In this document: in pieces, positions 36,109-49,205 of the stretch
Layout of the letters: the number at the start of each line of letters is the position of its first letter
Position numbering within the stretch: the stretch's first letter is position 1
DNA from: Spongiibacter tropicus DSM 19543
GTDB lineage: Bacteria > Pseudomonadota > Gammaproteobacteria > Pseudomonadales > Spongiibacteraceae
Direction: 5' to 3'
Assembly (NCBI RefSeq): GCF_000420325.1
Contig: NZ_ATUS01000001.1
Coordinates: 1 to 64,000 of the forward strand
DNA: 64,000 nt
Notes under the pieces: model-generated
Seen by the model: the letters and a program-made list of their open reading frames with translations, nothing else
The model's database searches: none
Told to the model about the DNA's origin: nothing
Translations under genes and position numbers: made by a program

Positions 36109-37207
36109 CGAAATACACCGTACCCGCCTGATAGAGGCTATAGCGTAATTCAGGTGTTAGAGTCGTGACAATGTCATCGTTTTGCTGAGCACAAAAGGCG
36201 GCAATCTGCTCGCGGTGAGCGCTGTCATAAGAATAGGCACAGCCGTCAACAAACAGATAGTGTGCGTCGAACGCGAGACGGGCGCCGGGGCGCAAATATA
36301 GCTTGGAATGCTGTTCCTGCGACTGAAATTCGACAAAGGACAGAGCCGGGTTCGAGAACAATTGCTCGTTGTCGACATGGCTCATTAACTGGCCGAACCA
36401 GCGCGAGAGGCTTTGGTCATCATCCAGCCCCTGACTTAGCACCTGCCGCAGCTGGCTGACGACCTCTTCAGGAATCCAGCCGGGATTGGCATCGGCGCGG
36501 AGTGCTGCATCCCGAAAACGCTGGTCTTCGCTCAATGCCGATTCACGCTCCATAGACCACTGAGAAATCAGTTCAGCATGGGAGGGGGCGCGAAAACCGA
36601 CCGACAGTGTGATGCAGTCATCGCCCTCGGCGCGGCCCCAATGGGCGACACCGGGCGGGATGTAGAGAATGTCACCGGGTTCCAGCAAAACGCTCTCACG
36701 GCACTCAAACTGTTTTAACAGTCGCAGTTCAGGATGGCCGAGCAGCGGTGTGTTGTCATCGCAGTGCTGACCGATGTCCCAGCGCCGCTTGCCATGCCCC
36801 TGAATCAGAAAGACGTCGTAGTTGTCGTAGTGTGGACCCACGCTGCCGCCATCACTGGCATAGCTGATCATGATGTCATCGATACGCCAGCGCGGCAGAA
36901 ACCGAAAGTGTTCGAGCAAAGCCGCGACTTCCGGAATCCAGTGATCTACGGACTGTACCAGCAGCGTCCAGTCGCTTGCCGGCAGTTCCGCAAAGTCTGA
37001 CTCGTCCAGTGGACCATGCCGCAGCAGCCAGTCCTCGCCATCGCGTCGGATCAGTCGTGAATCGACGTCGGCTTCACAGGCGAGCCCGGCAAGGTCATCG
37101 CCATCGACCGGGCAGACAAAGGCGGGCAGGGCCGCGCGCAACAGGCGTGGCTGGCGCTGCCAGTCACTGTCGAGAAACTGCTGGGCGTCGAAGTCCTGCA
37201 GCGCCAC
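36089..37207 (-). CDS. roxA: Ribosomal protein uL16 arginine hydroxylase (RoxA/YcfD-like)
   Basis: A 372-residue JmjC/cupin 2-oxoglutarate and Fe(II)-dependent oxygenase that hydroxylates an arginine of ribosomal protein uL16 in E. coli. The iron triad is His126-x-Asp128 and His189, close to the E. coli positions. GPHYDNYDVFLIQGHGKRRW and LEPGDILYIPPGVAHWG are characteristic. A C-terminal winged-helix and dimerisation region follows. The GTG start lies 3 nt after the purB stop, so it is read from the purB transcript. Confidence 0.92.
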   Translation of the reverse strand: MALQDFDAQQFLDSDWQRQPRLLRAALPAFVCPVDGDDLAGLACEADVDSRLIRRDGEDWLLRHGPLDESDFAELPASDWTLLVQSVDHWIPEVAALLEHFRFLPRWRIDDIMISYASDGGSVGPHYDNYDVFLIQGHGKRRWDIGQHCDDNTPLLGHPELRLLKQFECRESVLLEPGDILYIPPGVAHWGRAEGDDCITLSVGFRAPSHAELISQWSMERESALSEDQRFRDAALRADANPGWIPEEVVSQLRQVLSQGLDDDQSLSRWFGQLMSHVDNEQLFSNPALSFVEFQSQEQHSKLYLRPGARLAFDAHYLFVDGCAYSYDSAHREQIAAFCAQQNDDIVTTLTPELRYSLYQAGTVYFDDDVED

Positions 37208-37210
37208 GAA

Positions 37211-38635
<1,425 letters not shown>

Positions 38636-38646
38636 TCATACACTGC

Positions 38647-39291
38647 TCAGGGGCGGATTTCAGTGCTGAGCAGCGCCTGCGCTTCGGTAAAAAGCCGATT
38701 TCGATTAAACAGCAAGCTGAGACGATTGCCTCCAGCCTGTCGCCACAGGTAGGCGGCGCGAATGGCCGCCAGCAACAGGGCGCGAATGCGCGCAGCATTC
38801 GCCGGATTTTGCAATTGCTGGGCATTGCCTGCCACTTGAATGCGGAAGCGGTAGTTTGACAGGGTGTCCTGATAGATATCGGCCAGGGTGACAGAGATTG
38901 CACTGACATCACTGCTGAATTCACGCTTTTTGGCGGCGTGTTCCAGGCGGCTGCGCATGATCGACGCGGCAGCATTATCTTTTCGCAGCTTGTTCTGCAG
39001 AAAAAAAACGCCCATGCAATAGCGGGTAATGCGCTGACGTTCACCGTAATCGTTGCCACTCAGCAAGTCGCGCAGGGCGCGAATGCCCAATTCAAGCGTG
39101 CGGGTACCGCCAAAAATCTTTTCGGTGTTGCCGCCGTCAAAATCGAACAGGCTATTGAGAGAAGCCTCGGTGGCAGCCGGGTCACTCTGGCCGCTGCGGG
39201 CAACCTGGTCGACCAGGGTGACGGCCTGGAGCATGGCCGCCAACGCCAAGGTCTGCTCACGTGCAGCCTGTGGAGTAAGGGAAAACAGCAT
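38647..39291 (-). CDS. hflD: HflD family protein
   Basis: A 214-residue helical protein homologous to E. coli HflD, a peripheral membrane protein that binds phage lambda CII. The N-terminus AAREQTLALAAMLQAVTLVDQVA and the middle RYCMGVFFLQNKL match the family. The cellular role is unsettled. It is conserved between mnmA and purB, and the start overlaps the mnmA stop by one base (TAATG), indicating coupling. Confidence 0.93.
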   Translation of the reverse strand: MLFSLTPQAAREQTLALAAMLQAVTLVDQVARSGQSDPAATEASLNSLFDFDGGNTEKIFGGTRTLELGIRALRDLLSGNDYGERQRITRYCMGVFFLQNKLRKDNAAASIMRSRLEHAAKKREFSSDVSAISVTLADIYQDTLSNYRFRIQVAGNAQQLQNPANAARIRALLLAAIRAAYLWRQAGGNRLSLLFNRNRLFTEAQALLSTEIRP

Positions 39292-40415
39292 TAGCGATTG
39301 TACCCCGATTCAATAATTCCGCCGCCCAGGCACTGGTCTCCAAGATAAAACACGGCTGATTGTCCCGGCGTAATGGCGCGCTGGGGCTCGGCGAATAGCA
39401 CTTCATAGCCACTTTCTGTCGGGCGGATTTCGCACTCCTGATCGGCTTGTCGGTAGCGAGTTTTAGCCGTGCAATGCAGCGGCAGTGATGGCGTTTGATG
39501 ATTGATCCAGTGGATTTCCGACAAGGTTAGGCAGTTCTTGAATAAGCCGGGGTGCTGACTTCCCTGAGCCACAAGCAGAACATTTCTCTCCAGATCTTTG
39601 TCGATAACATACCAGGGCTCGTCGCCAGCATCTTTCACCCCGCCGATACCTAATCCCTGTCGCTGGCCAATGGTGTGGTACATGAGGCCACTGTGTTGCC
39701 CCATATCCTTACCGTCGAGGCTTTCGATACGACCGGGCTGCGCGGGAAGGTACTGCTGCAGAAAGTCCTTGAAACGCCGCTCGCCAATAAAGCAAATGCC
39801 GGTACTGTCCTTTTTATCATGCGTTACCAGGTCGTGCTGCTCAGCCAGTGCTCTGACGGCAGGCTTCTCCAGTTCGCCTACCGGAAACAGGGTTTTGCTG
39901 AGTTGCTCGGCAGAGACCGCGTGAAGGAAATAGCTCTGGTCTTTATTCGGGTCAAGCCCCTTGAGAAGCTGTGTATCTTCTACATTGCCACTGCGGCGGG
40001 TGTAATGCCCGGTGGCGATGCCGTCGGCGCCCAACGCCAGAGCATAGTCGAGAAACGCCTTAAATTTGATTTCGCGGTTGCAGAGAATATCCGGATTTGG
40101 TGTGCGACCGGCTTTATACTCGGCCAAAAAATGCTCGAAGACATTGTCCCAGTACTCCTGAGCAAAATTGGCGGTATGGAGGTAGATGTCCAGTTTCTGG
40201 CAAACCGCCGCCGCATCGGCCAGGTCATCCATTGCCGTGCAGTATTCCGTACCGTCGTCCTCGTTCCAATTCTTCATGAACAGGCCTTCAACCTGATAGC
40301 CCTGTTGTTTCAGGAGGAGGGCTGTCACCGATGAGTCCACACCGCCGGACATGCCAACGATCACCTTCGTATCGGCGATCGCTTTGTCGGCAATGCGTAC
40401 TTGTGATGGGCTCAT
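39291..40415 (-). CDS. mnmA: tRNA-specific 2-thiouridylase MnmA
   Basis: A 374-residue enzyme that thiolates U34 of Lys, Glu and Gln tRNAs. The PP-loop SGGVDSS is at 23-29. The catalytic cysteine regions [16 protein letters not shown] and [12 protein letters not shown] are present, as are GHYTRR and KDQSYFL. It overlaps nudJ by 4 nt and hflD by 1 nt. Confidence 0.97.
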   Translation of the reverse strand: MSPSQVRIADKAIADTKVIVGMSGGVDSSVTALLLKQQGYQVEGLFMKNWNEDDGTEYCTAMDDLADAAAVCQKLDIYLHTANFAQEYWDNVFEHFLAEYKAGRTPNPDILCNREIKFKAFLDYALALGADGIATGHYTRRSGNVEDTQLLKGLDPNKDQSYFLHAVSAEQLSKTLFPVGELEKPAVRALAEQHDLVTHDKKDSTGICFIGERRFKDFLQQYLPAQPGRIESLDGKDMGQHSGLMYHTIGQRQGLGIGGVKDAGDEPWYVIDKDLERNVLLVAQGSQHPGLFKNCLTLSEIHWINHQTPSLPLHCTAKTRYRQADQECEIRPTESGYEVLFAEPQRAITPGQSAVFYLGDQCLGGGIIESGYNR

Positions 40416-40861
40416 CGCGGGCTCCCGTATATCATACTGAGTGGGTAGCGCTGACCCTCGAGGTAGCGTTCAACGCAGTCCAGCACCATAGGGCTGCGAA
40501 GTTGCGGGCGGCGCTCGCGGATTTGCTCCAGCGTCAGCCAGTGAACGGTATCGATATCGGCATCCAGCGGGCTTTCGGGGCAAAACGCCTGAGGCCGGCC
40601 GAAGAAGGTGGTGCGGTGATAGGTCATATTCTTGCCCGCCGGGGTATACAGGCCCAAACCAACCACGCCCTGCAGTTCAACTCGCCACTGGGTTTCTTCG
40701 AGCGTTTCCCGCAAAGCGGCCTCAATCAGCGATTCACCCGCTTCAAGGTGTCCTGCCGGTTGATTAAACACCCGTCGACCGTCGCGGATTTCCTCGACCA
40801 TCAGGAATTTTCCATCGTTCTCGATGACGCATGCAACGGTTACCCGGGCCTGCCAATCCAT
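40412..40861 (-). CDS. nudJ: NudJ-type Nudix phosphatase
   Basis: A 149-residue Nudix hydrolase. The box starts at Gly37 (GHLEAGES) and runs through RETLEET (51-57). Length and neighbourhood match E. coli NudJ, which hydrolyses nucleoside tri- and diphosphates and HMP-PP. It is encoded immediately before mnmA with a 4-nt overlap. Confidence 0.92.
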   Translation of the reverse strand: MDWQARVTVACVIENDGKFLMVEEIRDGRRVFNQPAGHLEAGESLIEAALRETLEETQWRVELQGVVGLGLYTPAGKNMTYHRTTFFGRPQAFCPESPLDADIDTVHWLTLEQIRERRPQLRSPMVLDCVERYLEGQRYPLSMIYGSPR

Positions 40862-40917
40862 ATTGAAACCTTAACGTTTTGTCGGCGATCAAAACGCCGC
40901 AGTATACCAGCTCGTCC

Positions 40918-41568
40918 TTAGCGGCGACCACGTTTTGGAGGCAGGCTACCGCGTCGTCTGGAAGGGCTGCGGCGCGAGATGGGAGAAGACGGCGGGGCAG
41001 GGAAGCGCTTGGCGAGCTCCTCGCGACTCAGCGTCAATCGCCGATACTCTCCCGGAGCCAATTCGCTAACGCTCCAGGGGCCAATTGCAGCACGGACCAA
41101 ACGTAATGTTGGGAAGCCTACCGCTGCGGTCATCCGCCTGACCTGTCGATTTCGTCCCTCGCTGATAGTGAGTGACAGCCAGCTGGTGGGAATGTTTGCC
41201 CGATAACGTATGGGTGGATCGCGGGGCCACAAATCGTCCGGTTCGTCCATCAATGCCGCTGTTGCGGGCATCGTCAGACCGTCTTTTAACTCAACTCCCT
41301 GGCACAGTTGGCAAACTGCACTTTTATTGATCTGGCCCTCGACCTGAACCCAGTAGGTTTTGCTAAGCTTGTGTCGCGGGTGGCTGATGCGGTGCTGAAG
41401 TTTGCCGTCGTCCGTCAGGATCATCAGCCCCTCGGAGTCATAGTCGAGTCTGCCTGCCGGGTAAACGCCGGGCAGGTCGATGAAGTCGGCCAAGGTTGCG
41501 CGCGCGTCATGAGCGGAAAACTGGCTCATGACCTGGAAGGGTTTATTGAAGAGAATCAGCTCTGTCAC
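40918..41568 (-). CDS. rluE: 23S rRNA pseudouridine synthase RluE
   Basis: A 216-residue RsuA-family pseudouridine synthase; the E. coli orthologue modifies U2457 of 23S rRNA. The catalytic Asp42 lies in PAGRLDYDSEGL, and the KTYWVQVEG and GRNRQVRRM motifs follow. There is no N-terminal S4 domain, as in RluE. The C-terminus carries an extra basic Ser/Arg/Pro-rich tail of about 30 residues, which probably contacts RNA. It is divergent from icd, as in E. coli. Confidence 0.94.
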   Translation of the reverse strand: MTELILFNKPFQVMSQFSAHDARATLADFIDLPGVYPAGRLDYDSEGLMILTDDGKLQHRISHPRHKLSKTYWVQVEGQINKSAVCQLCQGVELKDGLTMPATAALMDEPDDLWPRDPPIRYRANIPTSWLSLTISEGRNRQVRRMTAAVGFPTLRLVRAAIGPWSVSELAPGEYRRLTLSREELAKRFPAPPSSPISRRSPSRRRGSLPPKRGRR

Positions 41569-41606
41569 GCGAAACTATCATTCATGGAAGAAATTCGACT
41601 ATAAAG

Positions 41607-41615
41607 TGGTATAAT
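41607..41615 (+). promoter_or_regulatory. Extended -10 promoter of icd
   Basis: TGGTATAAT is a perfect extended -10 element in the rluE-icd divergent gap, about 138 nt before the icd ATG. No good -35 is visible, which the extended -10 can compensate for. Confidence 0.6.
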
Positions 41616-41752
41616 GCAGCGCTTTTTGGATAAAGCCTGGCTTTAAAATGCTCGCTGACCAGGAATGGCGACACAGATTTTGTGCAGTGACCCTGCCTTG
41701 TTGCCGCCATCTAACGAGCTCAGATACTAACCTAAAAACCATGGAGTCAAAA

Positions 41753-43009
41753 ATGGGATACCAACATATCAAGGTACCTGCAGAGGGTGAGAAAATCTCC
41801 GTTAATGCGGATCTTTCCCTGAATGTACCCGATCGGCCAATTATTCCTTTTATCGAAGGTGATGGCATCGGGATCGACATCACTCCGGTCATGATCAACG
41901 TTGTGAATGCAGCCGTTGAGAAAGCCTATGCCGGCAGCAAAAAAATCAGCTGGATGGAGATTTACACTGGCGAGAAAGCCGCTGAGCTGTACGACGGCGA
42001 CTGGTTCCCGGCAGAAACTCTCGACGCGATCAAAGAATACGTTGTCGCGATCAAAGGCCCCCTGACTACCCCAGTTGGTGGCGGTTTCCGCTCGCTGAAC
42101 GTGGCCCTGCGCCAAGAGCTGGATCTTTATGTGTGTCAGCGTCCAGTTCGCTGGTTCGAAGGTGTACCCTCACCGGTTAAAGAACCCAACAAGACCAACA
42201 TGGTTATTTTCCGCGAGAACTCGGAAGACATCTATGCCGGTATCGAGTGGCAAGCGGGCAGCCCGGAAGCCGACAAGGTTATCGACTTCCTGCAGGAAGA
42301 AATGGGTGTTACTAAAATCCGTTTCCCACAGAACTGCGGCATCGGCATCAAACCCGTGTCAGAAGAAGGCACCAAGCGCCTGGTTCGTAAAGCCATTCAG
42401 TACACCATTGACCAAGACCTGCCGTCACTGACTCTGGTGCACAAAGGCAACATCATGAAGTTCACCGAAGGCTCCTTCAAAAACTGGGGCTACGAGCTGG
42501 CAATGGAAGAGTTCGGTGGTGAGCTGCTGGATGGCGGCCCATGGGTGAAAATGAAGAACCCGAACACCGGCAAAGAAATCATCATTAAAGATGTGATTGC
42601 CGACGCGATGCTGCAGCAGGTACTGTTGCGCCCTGACGAGTACAGCGTTATTGCTACTCTCAATCTGAACGGTGACTACCTGTCAGACGCACTGGCGGCA
42701 CAGGTTGGCGGTATCGGCATTGCTCCAGGTGCCAACCTGAGCGACAACGTAGCCCTGTTCGAAGCCACACACGGCACTGCACCGAAGTACACAGGCCAGG
42801 ACAAAGTGAACCCCGGCTCACTGATCCTGTCTGCGGAAATGATGCTGCGCCACCTGGGCTGGAACGAAGCCGCAGACCTCGTTATCGATGGCATGAACGG
42901 CGCGATTCAGGCGAAGACCGTTACTTACGACTTCGAGCGCCTGATGGACGGTGCAACCCTGCTGAAATGTTCAGAGTTTGGTGATGCCATCATCAAGCAC
43001 ATGAACTGA
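41753..43009 (+). CDS. icd: NADP-dependent isocitrate dehydrogenase
   Basis: A 418-residue dimeric-type isocitrate dehydrogenase converting isocitrate to 2-oxoglutarate. It is nearly collinear with E. coli and Pseudomonas Icd. The phosphorylatable substrate serine is in [12 protein letters not shown], and [20 protein letters not shown] and the coenzyme segment ATHGTAPKY follow. ATG 41753 has GGAG 6 nt upstream and matches Pseudomonas-type MGYQ starts; an ATG 12 nt earlier is less likely. The serine suggests possible AceK control, but aceK is not in the window. Confidence 0.97.
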   Translation: MGYQHIKVPAEGEKISVNADLSLNVPDRPIIPFIEGDGIGIDITPVMINVVNAAVEKAYAGSKKISWMEIYTGEKAAELYDGDWFPAETLDAIKEYVVAIKGPLTTPVGGGFRSLNVALRQELDLYVCQRPVRWFEGVPSPVKEPNKTNMVIFRENSEDIYAGIEWQAGSPEADKVIDFLQEEMGVTKIRFPQNCGIGIKPVSEEGTKRLVRKAIQYTIDQDLPSLTLVHKGNIMKFTEGSFKNWGYELAMEEFGGELLDGGPWVKMKNPNTGKEIIIKDVIADAMLQQVLLRPDEYSVIATLNLNGDYLSDALAAQVGGIGIAPGANLSDNVALFEATHGTAPKYTGQDKVNPGSLILSAEMMLRHLGWNEAADLVIDGMNGAIQAKTVTYDFERLMDGATLLKCSEFGDAIIKHMN

Positions 43010-43025
43010 TAAAAAGCAGTGAACG

Positions 43026-43055
43026 AAAAAGGCCAGCATATGCTGGCCTTTTTTA
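43026..43055. terminator. Terminator between icd and cspD
   Basis: GGCCAGCA (43031-43038) and TGCTGGCC (43041-43048) form an 18-bp palindrome flanked by A5 and T6, able to stop transcription from both converging genes. Confidence 0.9.
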
Positions 43056-43138
43056 TACTTTCGTCACTAACTCAGACGACAGGCAAGACTCCACTGCGGC
43101 GAGACAACTTCATCACCGCATAAGAAGTTCGCTGTAAC

Positions 43139-43366
43139 TCATTGTTCTGTATCGGAACTGCCGCCTGCGGCAAGAATGTTCACAGCATGCAGACCCTTGG
43201 GGCCCTGCTCAGCGTCAAAGCTGACGCTCTGCCCGGCCTTGAGCGTTTTATAGCCTTCCATGGTAATCGCGGAGTAGTGGGCGAAAATTTCATCGCCGCC
43301 GTCTTCGCTGAGAATAAACCCGTAACCTTTGGCGTTATTGAACCACTTTACAACACCATTTTGCAT
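43139..43366 (-). CDS. cspD: Cold-shock-like protein CspD
   Basis: A 75-residue single cold-shock domain with RNP1-like KGYGFI and the FAHYSAI segment. The position divergent to clpS-clpA and the longer C-terminal tail identify CspD, which in E. coli inhibits replication in stationary phase and is degraded by Lon. Confidence 0.92.
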   Translation of the reverse strand: MQNGVVKWFNNAKGYGFILSEDGGDEIFAHYSAITMEGYKTLKAGQSVSFDAEQGPKGLHAVNILAAGGSSDTEQ

Positions 43367-43558
43367 AGCTTTACACCCTGATTTCTCGTTATAGTTATCG
43401 TTAAATTTAGCACGCTCCAGCTTGTAATCTGCGAGCTAATGCCCATTTTTAAATCACAGAGTCCTTGTCGTCAAGCTGCGGTTTCCAGCAAAAATCCTTG
43501 GTGATTACCCCTATTGTGAGGGCTCTGCGCAGTGATAAGCTCAGGTAAACAGACATCT

Positions 43559-43906
43559 ATGTTGAACAGTATCGCAAGGGCAGGTGAAGAAGAGCATCCG
43601 GATTACCAAGGCGGCGCGGCCGTACAGGAATCGAAGCCGGAGCTCAAAAAGCCTTCCATGTACAAAGTGGTCTTGTTAAACGATGACTACACCCCCATGG
43701 AGTTTGTAGTAGAAGTGCTCGAAGATTTCTTCTACATGGATCGACAGCGTGCGACGCAAGTTATGCTGACCGTCCATACCCAGGGTAAAGGTGTTTGCGG
43801 TGTATTCACCCGCGATATTGCCGAAACCAAGGCAGAACAGGTAAATCAGTACGCTCGGGAAAGCGGCCACCCGCTGCTCGCAGAAATTGAGGAGAACGAA
43901 GGCTGA
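43559..43906 (+). CDS. clpS: ClpA adaptor protein ClpS
   Basis: A 115-residue N-degron adaptor that delivers proteins with Leu, Phe, Tyr or Trp at the N-terminus to ClpAP. The binding pocket motif [10 protein letters not shown] is followed by the conserved AVH-equivalent [13 protein letters not shown] and [16 protein letters not shown] 43559 gives the usual length; an in-frame GTG at 43532 is also possible. It is 54 nt upstream of clpA. Confidence 0.95.
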   Translation: MLNSIARAGEEEHPDYQGGAAVQESKPELKKPSMYKVVLLNDDYTPMEFVVEVLEDFFYMDRQRATQVMLTVHTQGKGVCGVFTRDIAETKAEQVNQYARESGHPLLAEIEENEG

Positions 43907-43960
43907 TTCCGACACGTACACAGCAGTATCCCCAAGCAGCAACAGAAGGCGTAGCAGGCT

Positions 43961-46237
43961 ATGTTGAGTAAAGATCTGGAAACCACGCTCAGCCAGGCAT
44001 TCAAATCGGCCCGTAGTCGCCGTCACGAATTCATGACGGTGGAACACCTGTTGTTGGCGCTGGCCGACAACGAAGCCGCAGTAAAAGTGTTGCTGGCCTG
44101 CGGCGCTGATCTCAATCAGCTGAAAGGCGAACTCAACGAATTTGTTGACGCCACCACTCCCCGAATTCCCGACGATGACGTCGAACGCGACACGCAGCCG
44201 ACGCTGGGCTTTCAACGCGTCTTGCAGCGTGCCGTGTTTCACGTACAGTCCTCCGGCAAGCAGGAGGTCACCGGTGCCAACGTGCTGGTCGCGATTTTCA
44301 GCGAGCAGGAAAGCCAGGCGGTGTACTTCCTCAAATCGCAGAGCGTCAATCGCCTCGATGTCGTCAACTACATCACCCACGGCATCTCAAAAGTATCCGG
44401 TGCCGAGAATGAGCACGAGCAACACGGCGAGCAGGAAGGTGAGGGCGGAGATCCCGAGCAGCGCCCGTTGGAAAGTTTTTCCACCAACCTGAACGAAGAG
44501 GCCAAAGCCGGGCGTATTGATCCCTTGATTGGCCGTGCCGAAGAAGTGGAGCGCGTCGCTCAAATCCTCAGCCGCCGCCGCAAGAACAACCCGCTGCTGG
44601 TGGGTGAGTCCGGCGTGGGCAAAACCGCGATCGCCGAAGGTCTGGCCAAGCGTATTGTCGACGGCGAAGTCCCCAGCGTGCTGGAAGACAGCGTGGTCTA
44701 CTCGCTGGATATGGGCGCCTTGTTGGCGGGGACCAAATACCGGGGCGACTTTGAGAAACGGCTCAAAGGCCTGTTGGCAGATTTGAAAAAGCGTGAAGGC
44801 GCCATCCTGTTTATCGATGAAATCCATACCATTATCGGTGCCGGTGCGGCGTCGGGCGGCGTGATGGATGCCTCGAACCTGCTGAAGCCGCTGCTGAGCA
44901 GTGGTCAATTGCGCTGCATTGGCTCGACAACGTTCCAGGAATACCGCGGTATCTTTGAAAAAGATCGCGCCCTGAGCCGCCGCTTCCAGAAAGTCGATGT
45001 GGGCGAGCCCAGCGTGGAAGATACCTTCCATATCCTCAAAGGCTTGAAATCGCGCTTTGAAGGGCACCATGAGCTGAAATATACCGATGCAGCACTGCGC
45101 ACAGCCGCGGAATTGTCGGCCCGTTACATCAGCGATCGCTTCCTGCCCGACAAGGCCATTGACGTCATTGATGAAGCCGGCGCGTATCAGCGACTGCAGC
45201 CTGAAGAAAGCCGCGCTGAAGTGATTGATGTGCCTGAAATCGAGGCCATCGTCGCCAAGATTGCGCGGATTCCTCCAAAAAGTGTTTCGTCCGATGACAA
45301 GGCTTCTCTCGCGAAGCTCGAAGACAACCTCAGAATGGTGGTGTTTGGTCAAGACCAGGCGATTACCGAGCTGAGCGCGGCGATCAAACTGGCACGGGCG
45401 GGACTGAAGTCCGGTGACAAACCGATTGGCTCCTTCCTGCTGGCTGGCCCGACCGGGGTCGGCAAGACTGAAGTATGTCGCCAGCTCGCAAAAATCATGG
45501 GGCTGGAGTTGGTGCGCTTCGATATGTCGGAGTACATGGAGCGGCACACGGTATCAAGGCTGATCGGCGCGCCTCCGGGTTATGTCGGCTTCGATCAGGG
45601 CGGCCTGCTGACAGACGCGGTGACCAAGCACCCGCACTCGGTGGTGTTGCTCGACGAAATCGAGAAAGCCCATCCCGAGTTGTTTAACCTGCTTCTGCAG
45701 GTGATGGACCACGGTTCACTGACTGACAACAACGGTCGTAAAGCCGACTTCCGCAATGTGATTCTGGTGATGACAACCAATGCCGGGGCAGAAAGTATTA
45801 GCCGCCGCTCTATTGGTTTCACTGAGCAGGATCACCATACCGATGCCAGCGAGGCGATTAATCGTCTGTTTACGCCGGAATTCCGCAACCGCCTGGACAG
45901 CGTCATCAACTTTGCGCCACTGGAAGAAGATGTCGTACTGACAGTGGTCGACAAGTTCCTGGTCGAACTGCAATCCCAGCTCGACGACAAAAAAGTGGTG
46001 CTGGATGTCGATGATGCCGCTCGACGCTGGTTGGTGAAAAAAGGTTATGACAAAACCATGGGTGCGCGGCCGATGGCCAGAGTGATCCAGGAGCACATCA
46101 AAAAGCCACTGGCTGAGATGGTGCTGTTTGGTGCGCTCGAGCATAGCGGCGGCACTGTCCACATTGGTGTGGATGGCTCCGGAGATACCTTAACGCTGGA
46201 AGCTGAAGCGGAGAGGGAGATGATAGAAGAGGCCTGA
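43961..46237 (+). CDS. clpA: ATP-dependent Clp protease ATP-binding subunit ClpA
   Basis: A 758-residue double AAA+ unfoldase that partners with ClpP. The N-domain (1-145) binds ClpS. Walker A motifs are GESGVGKT (215-222) and GPTGVGKT (496-503), each followed by Walker B and sensor motifs. There is no ClpB-type middle coiled coil, which confirms ClpA. clpP is not in the window. Confidence 0.97.
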   Translation: MLSKDLETTLSQAFKSARSRRHEFMTVEHLLLALADNEAAVKVLLACGADLNQLKGELNEFVDATTPRIPDDDVERDTQPTLGFQRVLQRAVFHVQSSGKQEVTGANVLVAIFSEQESQAVYFLKSQSVNRLDVVNYITHGISKVSGAENEHEQHGEQEGEGGDPEQRPLESFSTNLNEEAKAGRIDPLIGRAEEVERVAQILSRRRKNNPLLVGESGVGKTAIAEGLAKRIVDGEVPSVLEDSVVYSLDMGALLAGTKYRGDFEKRLKGLLADLKKREGAILFIDEIHTIIGAGAASGGVMDASNLLKPLLSSGQLRCIGSTTFQEYRGIFEKDRALSRRFQKVDVGEPSVEDTFHILKGLKSRFEGHHELKYTDAALRTAAELSARYISDRFLPDKAIDVIDEAGAYQRLQPEESRAEVIDVPEIEAIVAKIARIPPKSVSSDDKASLAKLEDNLRMVVFGQDQAITELSAAIKLARAGLKSGDKPIGSFLLAGPTGVGKTEVCRQLAKIMGLELVRFDMSEYMERHTVSRLIGAPPGYVGFDQGGLLTDAVTKHPHSVVLLDEIEKAHPELFNLLLQVMDHGSLTDNNGRKADFRNVILVMTTNAGAESISRRSIGFTEQDHHTDASEAINRLFTPEFRNRLDSVINFAPLEEDVVLTVVDKFLVELQSQLDDKKVVLDVDDAARRWLVKKGYDKTMGARPMARVIQEHIKKPLAEMVLFGALEHSGGTVHIGVDGSGDTLTLEAEAEREMIEEA

Positions 46238-46247
46238 AAAGGCCTCT
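46228..46247 (+). terminator. Weak hairpin at the end of clpA
   Basis: AGAGGCC (46228-46234) pairs with GGCCTCT (46241-46247) across the clpA stop codon. No T-run follows, so termination efficiency is doubtful. Confidence 0.3.
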
Positions 46248-46268
46248 CGTCAGCGGTCGCTGAAAGAA

Positions 46269-46487
46269 TTAACGACCGCGGAAGGTGATGCGACCCTTGG
46301 TCAAATCGTAAGGGGTCAGCTCAACTTTTACCTTGTCACCCGTCAGAATGCGGATGTAGTGTTTGCGCATTTTACCGGAGATGTGTGCGGTAACTACGTG
46401 ACCATTTTCCAGGCGTACCCGGAACGTGGTGTTCGGCAGGGTATCGATAACCTCGCCTTCCATTTCAATCTGGTCTTCTTTCGCCAT
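46269..46487 (-). CDS. infA: Translation initiation factor IF-1
   Basis: A 72-residue S1/OB-fold factor that occupies the ribosomal A site during initiation. It begins [13 protein letters not shown] and contains [20 protein letters not shown] and RITFRGR, virtually the consensus family sequence. It follows bpt in the minus-strand operon with a 115-bp gap and converges with clpA. Confidence 0.98.
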   Translation of the reverse strand: MAKEDQIEMEGEVIDTLPNTTFRVRLENGHVVTAHISGKMRKHYIRILTGDKVKVELTPYDLTKGRITFRGR

Positions 46488-46570
46488 TCGGCAGTAACCC
46501 TCAAAGATAGTGGTTTTACGATAGAATCGCAGGAAAGTGGCCCAGTACGGCCTTAAAAGCAGCGCGCATT

Positions 46571-46596
46571 TTGCCTGAATTAGCAGAATTAGGCAA
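46571..46596. repeat. AT-rich inverted repeat between bpt and infA
   Basis: TTGCCT (46571-46576) pairs with AGGCAA (46591-46596), and internal AATT copies extend the stem across one bulged base. No T-run follows on the minus strand. It may be a processing or regulatory element before infA. Confidence 0.35.
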
Positions 46597-46602
46597 TTTG
46601 CT

Positions 46603-47307
46603 TTATTTCAGCCGTAGCCAGCGGCGACTAATTAACAGTTCGATCGGTCGATAATCCGTTTTATAGCGCATTTTCTGGCAGTCTCGAATCCAATATCCCA
46701 GGTAGAGATACGGCAGCTGCTTTTGCTGGCAAGCCTGAATCTGCGCCAAGATCGCCAGTTTTCCCAAGCTTCGCTGGTCTTCCTCCGGCGCAAAAAATGT
46801 GTACATCGCGGACAGACCATCGCCCATCTGGTCGCATACCGCTACGGCCATCAGCGTGTTTTCTCTATAAAAATGCAGGAAAGCGGTGTCTTCCCGGCAA
46901 TCGGCGATAAAACTGTCGAACTGTTCCCGCGTGGGCGGATACATGTCGCCATCGGCATGGCGAAGCGTTATGTAGCGCTCGTAAAGTGAGTAGGCGTCAG
47001 CGGCGGGCTGCGTTCGCCAGATGACATCCAGATCGTTATTGCGCTGCAATACCCGCCGGTGACTGCGTCGAAACTGGAAGTCAGCAACAGGAACGCGACA
47101 AGGCACACAGGCCTGACAATTCTCGCAGTGCGGACGGTAGTAGTGGTTGCCGCTGCGCCGAAAGCCCGCTCTCGAAAGCTGCGTGTACAACTCACCAGAG
47201 ACATCCGCTTCCGGATCGACAAACAGTGTTTGTGCCTCGCGATCGTCAAAATAACTGCAAGGGTGGGGCGTGGTTTTGTAAAAGCGGGGCTGTGTTTTAT
47301 CCGTCAT
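46603..47307 (-). CDS. bpt: Aspartate/glutamate leucyl-transferase Bpt
   Basis: A 234-residue bacterial ATE-like transferase that adds Leu to N-terminal Asp or Glu, making them ClpS substrates. The N-terminal cysteine cluster Cys61-x2-Cys64-x2-Cys67-x2-Cys70 sits in [10 protein letters not shown], and the C-terminal [17 protein letters not shown] is diagnostic. Annotated in many genomes as arginyltransferase (ate). ATG 47307 is chosen by similarity; it overlaps the aat stop by 11 nt. Confidence 0.93.
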   Translation of the reverse strand: MTDKTQPRFYKTTPHPCSYFDDREAQTLFVDPEADVSGELYTQLSRAGFRRSGNHYYRPHCENCQACVPCRVPVADFQFRRSHRRVLQRNNDLDVIWRTQPAADAYSLYERYITLRHADGDMYPPTREQFDSFIADCREDTAFLHFYRENTLMAVAVCDQMGDGLSAMYTFFAPEEDQRSLGKLAILAQIQACQQKQLPYLYLGYWIRDCQKMRYKTDYRPIELLISRRWLRLK

Positions 47308-48028
47308 TACCGCTGACCTTTTGCTTGCTTTCGTCGCCCAATGTCCAGTGCCCGCGCTGATCCTCATGCGGCTGAGCATAGTGTTCCAGTAGAGTTTTGA
47401 ACTGCGCCCGAGGAATCAGCTCGGCGCCCATACTGTAGAGGTAGTCATTGCCGACCTGACAGTCAATGACTTTGAAGTTTCGAGAAAGCAATTCTGCACA
47501 CAGCGCAATCAGCGCAATTTTGGATCCGCTCGGCCCACGGCTGAACATGGATTCGCCGAAAAATACTTGCCCCAACGCCAAACCGTACAAGCCGCCCACC
47601 AGCTCGTCGTCCAGATGGACTTCAATGGAGTGCGCCCAGCCCAGCTCATGCATGCGATTGTATGCGCGGCGCATGTCTTGCGTAATCCAGGTACCGGGAC
47701 GCTTGGGACTGGTTGCTGCACATTCATCAAGCACCCGCGCAAAGCAGCCATCGGCGCTGACGCGATAAGAGGCTCTGCGCATTTGCTTGCGCAGGCTGCG
47801 GCTGCAGTGCAATTTTTCAGGAAACAGGACCGCTCGCGGCTGGGGTGACCACCAGAGCAGGGGCTGGGGGTCTTCGTACCAAGGGAAAATCCCGTGCTGG
47901 TAGGCGGTCAGCAAACGCTCGGGAGAGAGGTCACCGCCAACGGCCAGCAGGCCGTTGGGGTCATCTAGGGCATTATCGATGTCTGGGAATTGCAGCGAAC
48001 GCTCATCCAGCCAGGGAATACTGGGCAT
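47297..48028 (-). CDS. aat: Leucyl/phenylalanyl-tRNA-protein transferase Aat
   Basis: A 243-residue L/F transferase that adds Leu or Phe to proteins with N-terminal Lys or Arg. Signatures are GLLAVGGDLSPERLLTAYQ (split at about 27-45), GIFPWYEDPQPLLWWSPQPR, and GLYGLALGQVFFGESMFS (about 148-165). It follows trxB by 18 nt in the same operon and overlaps bpt. Confidence 0.96.
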   Translation of the reverse strand: MPSIPWLDERSLQFPDIDNALDDPNGLLAVGGDLSPERLLTAYQHGIFPWYEDPQPLLWWSPQPRAVLFPEKLHCSRSLRKQMRRASYRVSADGCFARVLDECAATSPKRPGTWITQDMRRAYNRMHELGWAHSIEVHLDDELVGGLYGLALGQVFFGESMFSRGPSGSKIALIALCAELLSRNFKVIDCQVGNDYLYSMGAELIPRAQFKTLLEHYAQPHEDQRGHWTLGDESKQKVSGNDG

Positions 48029-48046
48029 TACTGCTGACAGACTCCG

Positions 48047-49126
<1,080 letters not shown>

Positions 49127-49205
49127 CTAATATTGGGCCCACATTTGGCATTTTCAATGCCTTTCGCATCGTCAGTACGCAAAATTCAGAGGAAGCCGAT
49201 TTCCC

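Noticed and set aside
46603-47307. Calling the transferase an arginyltransferase
   Set aside because: The bacterial Bpt group shares the fold and the Cys cluster but transfers Leu; its size and its position next to aat fit Bpt.
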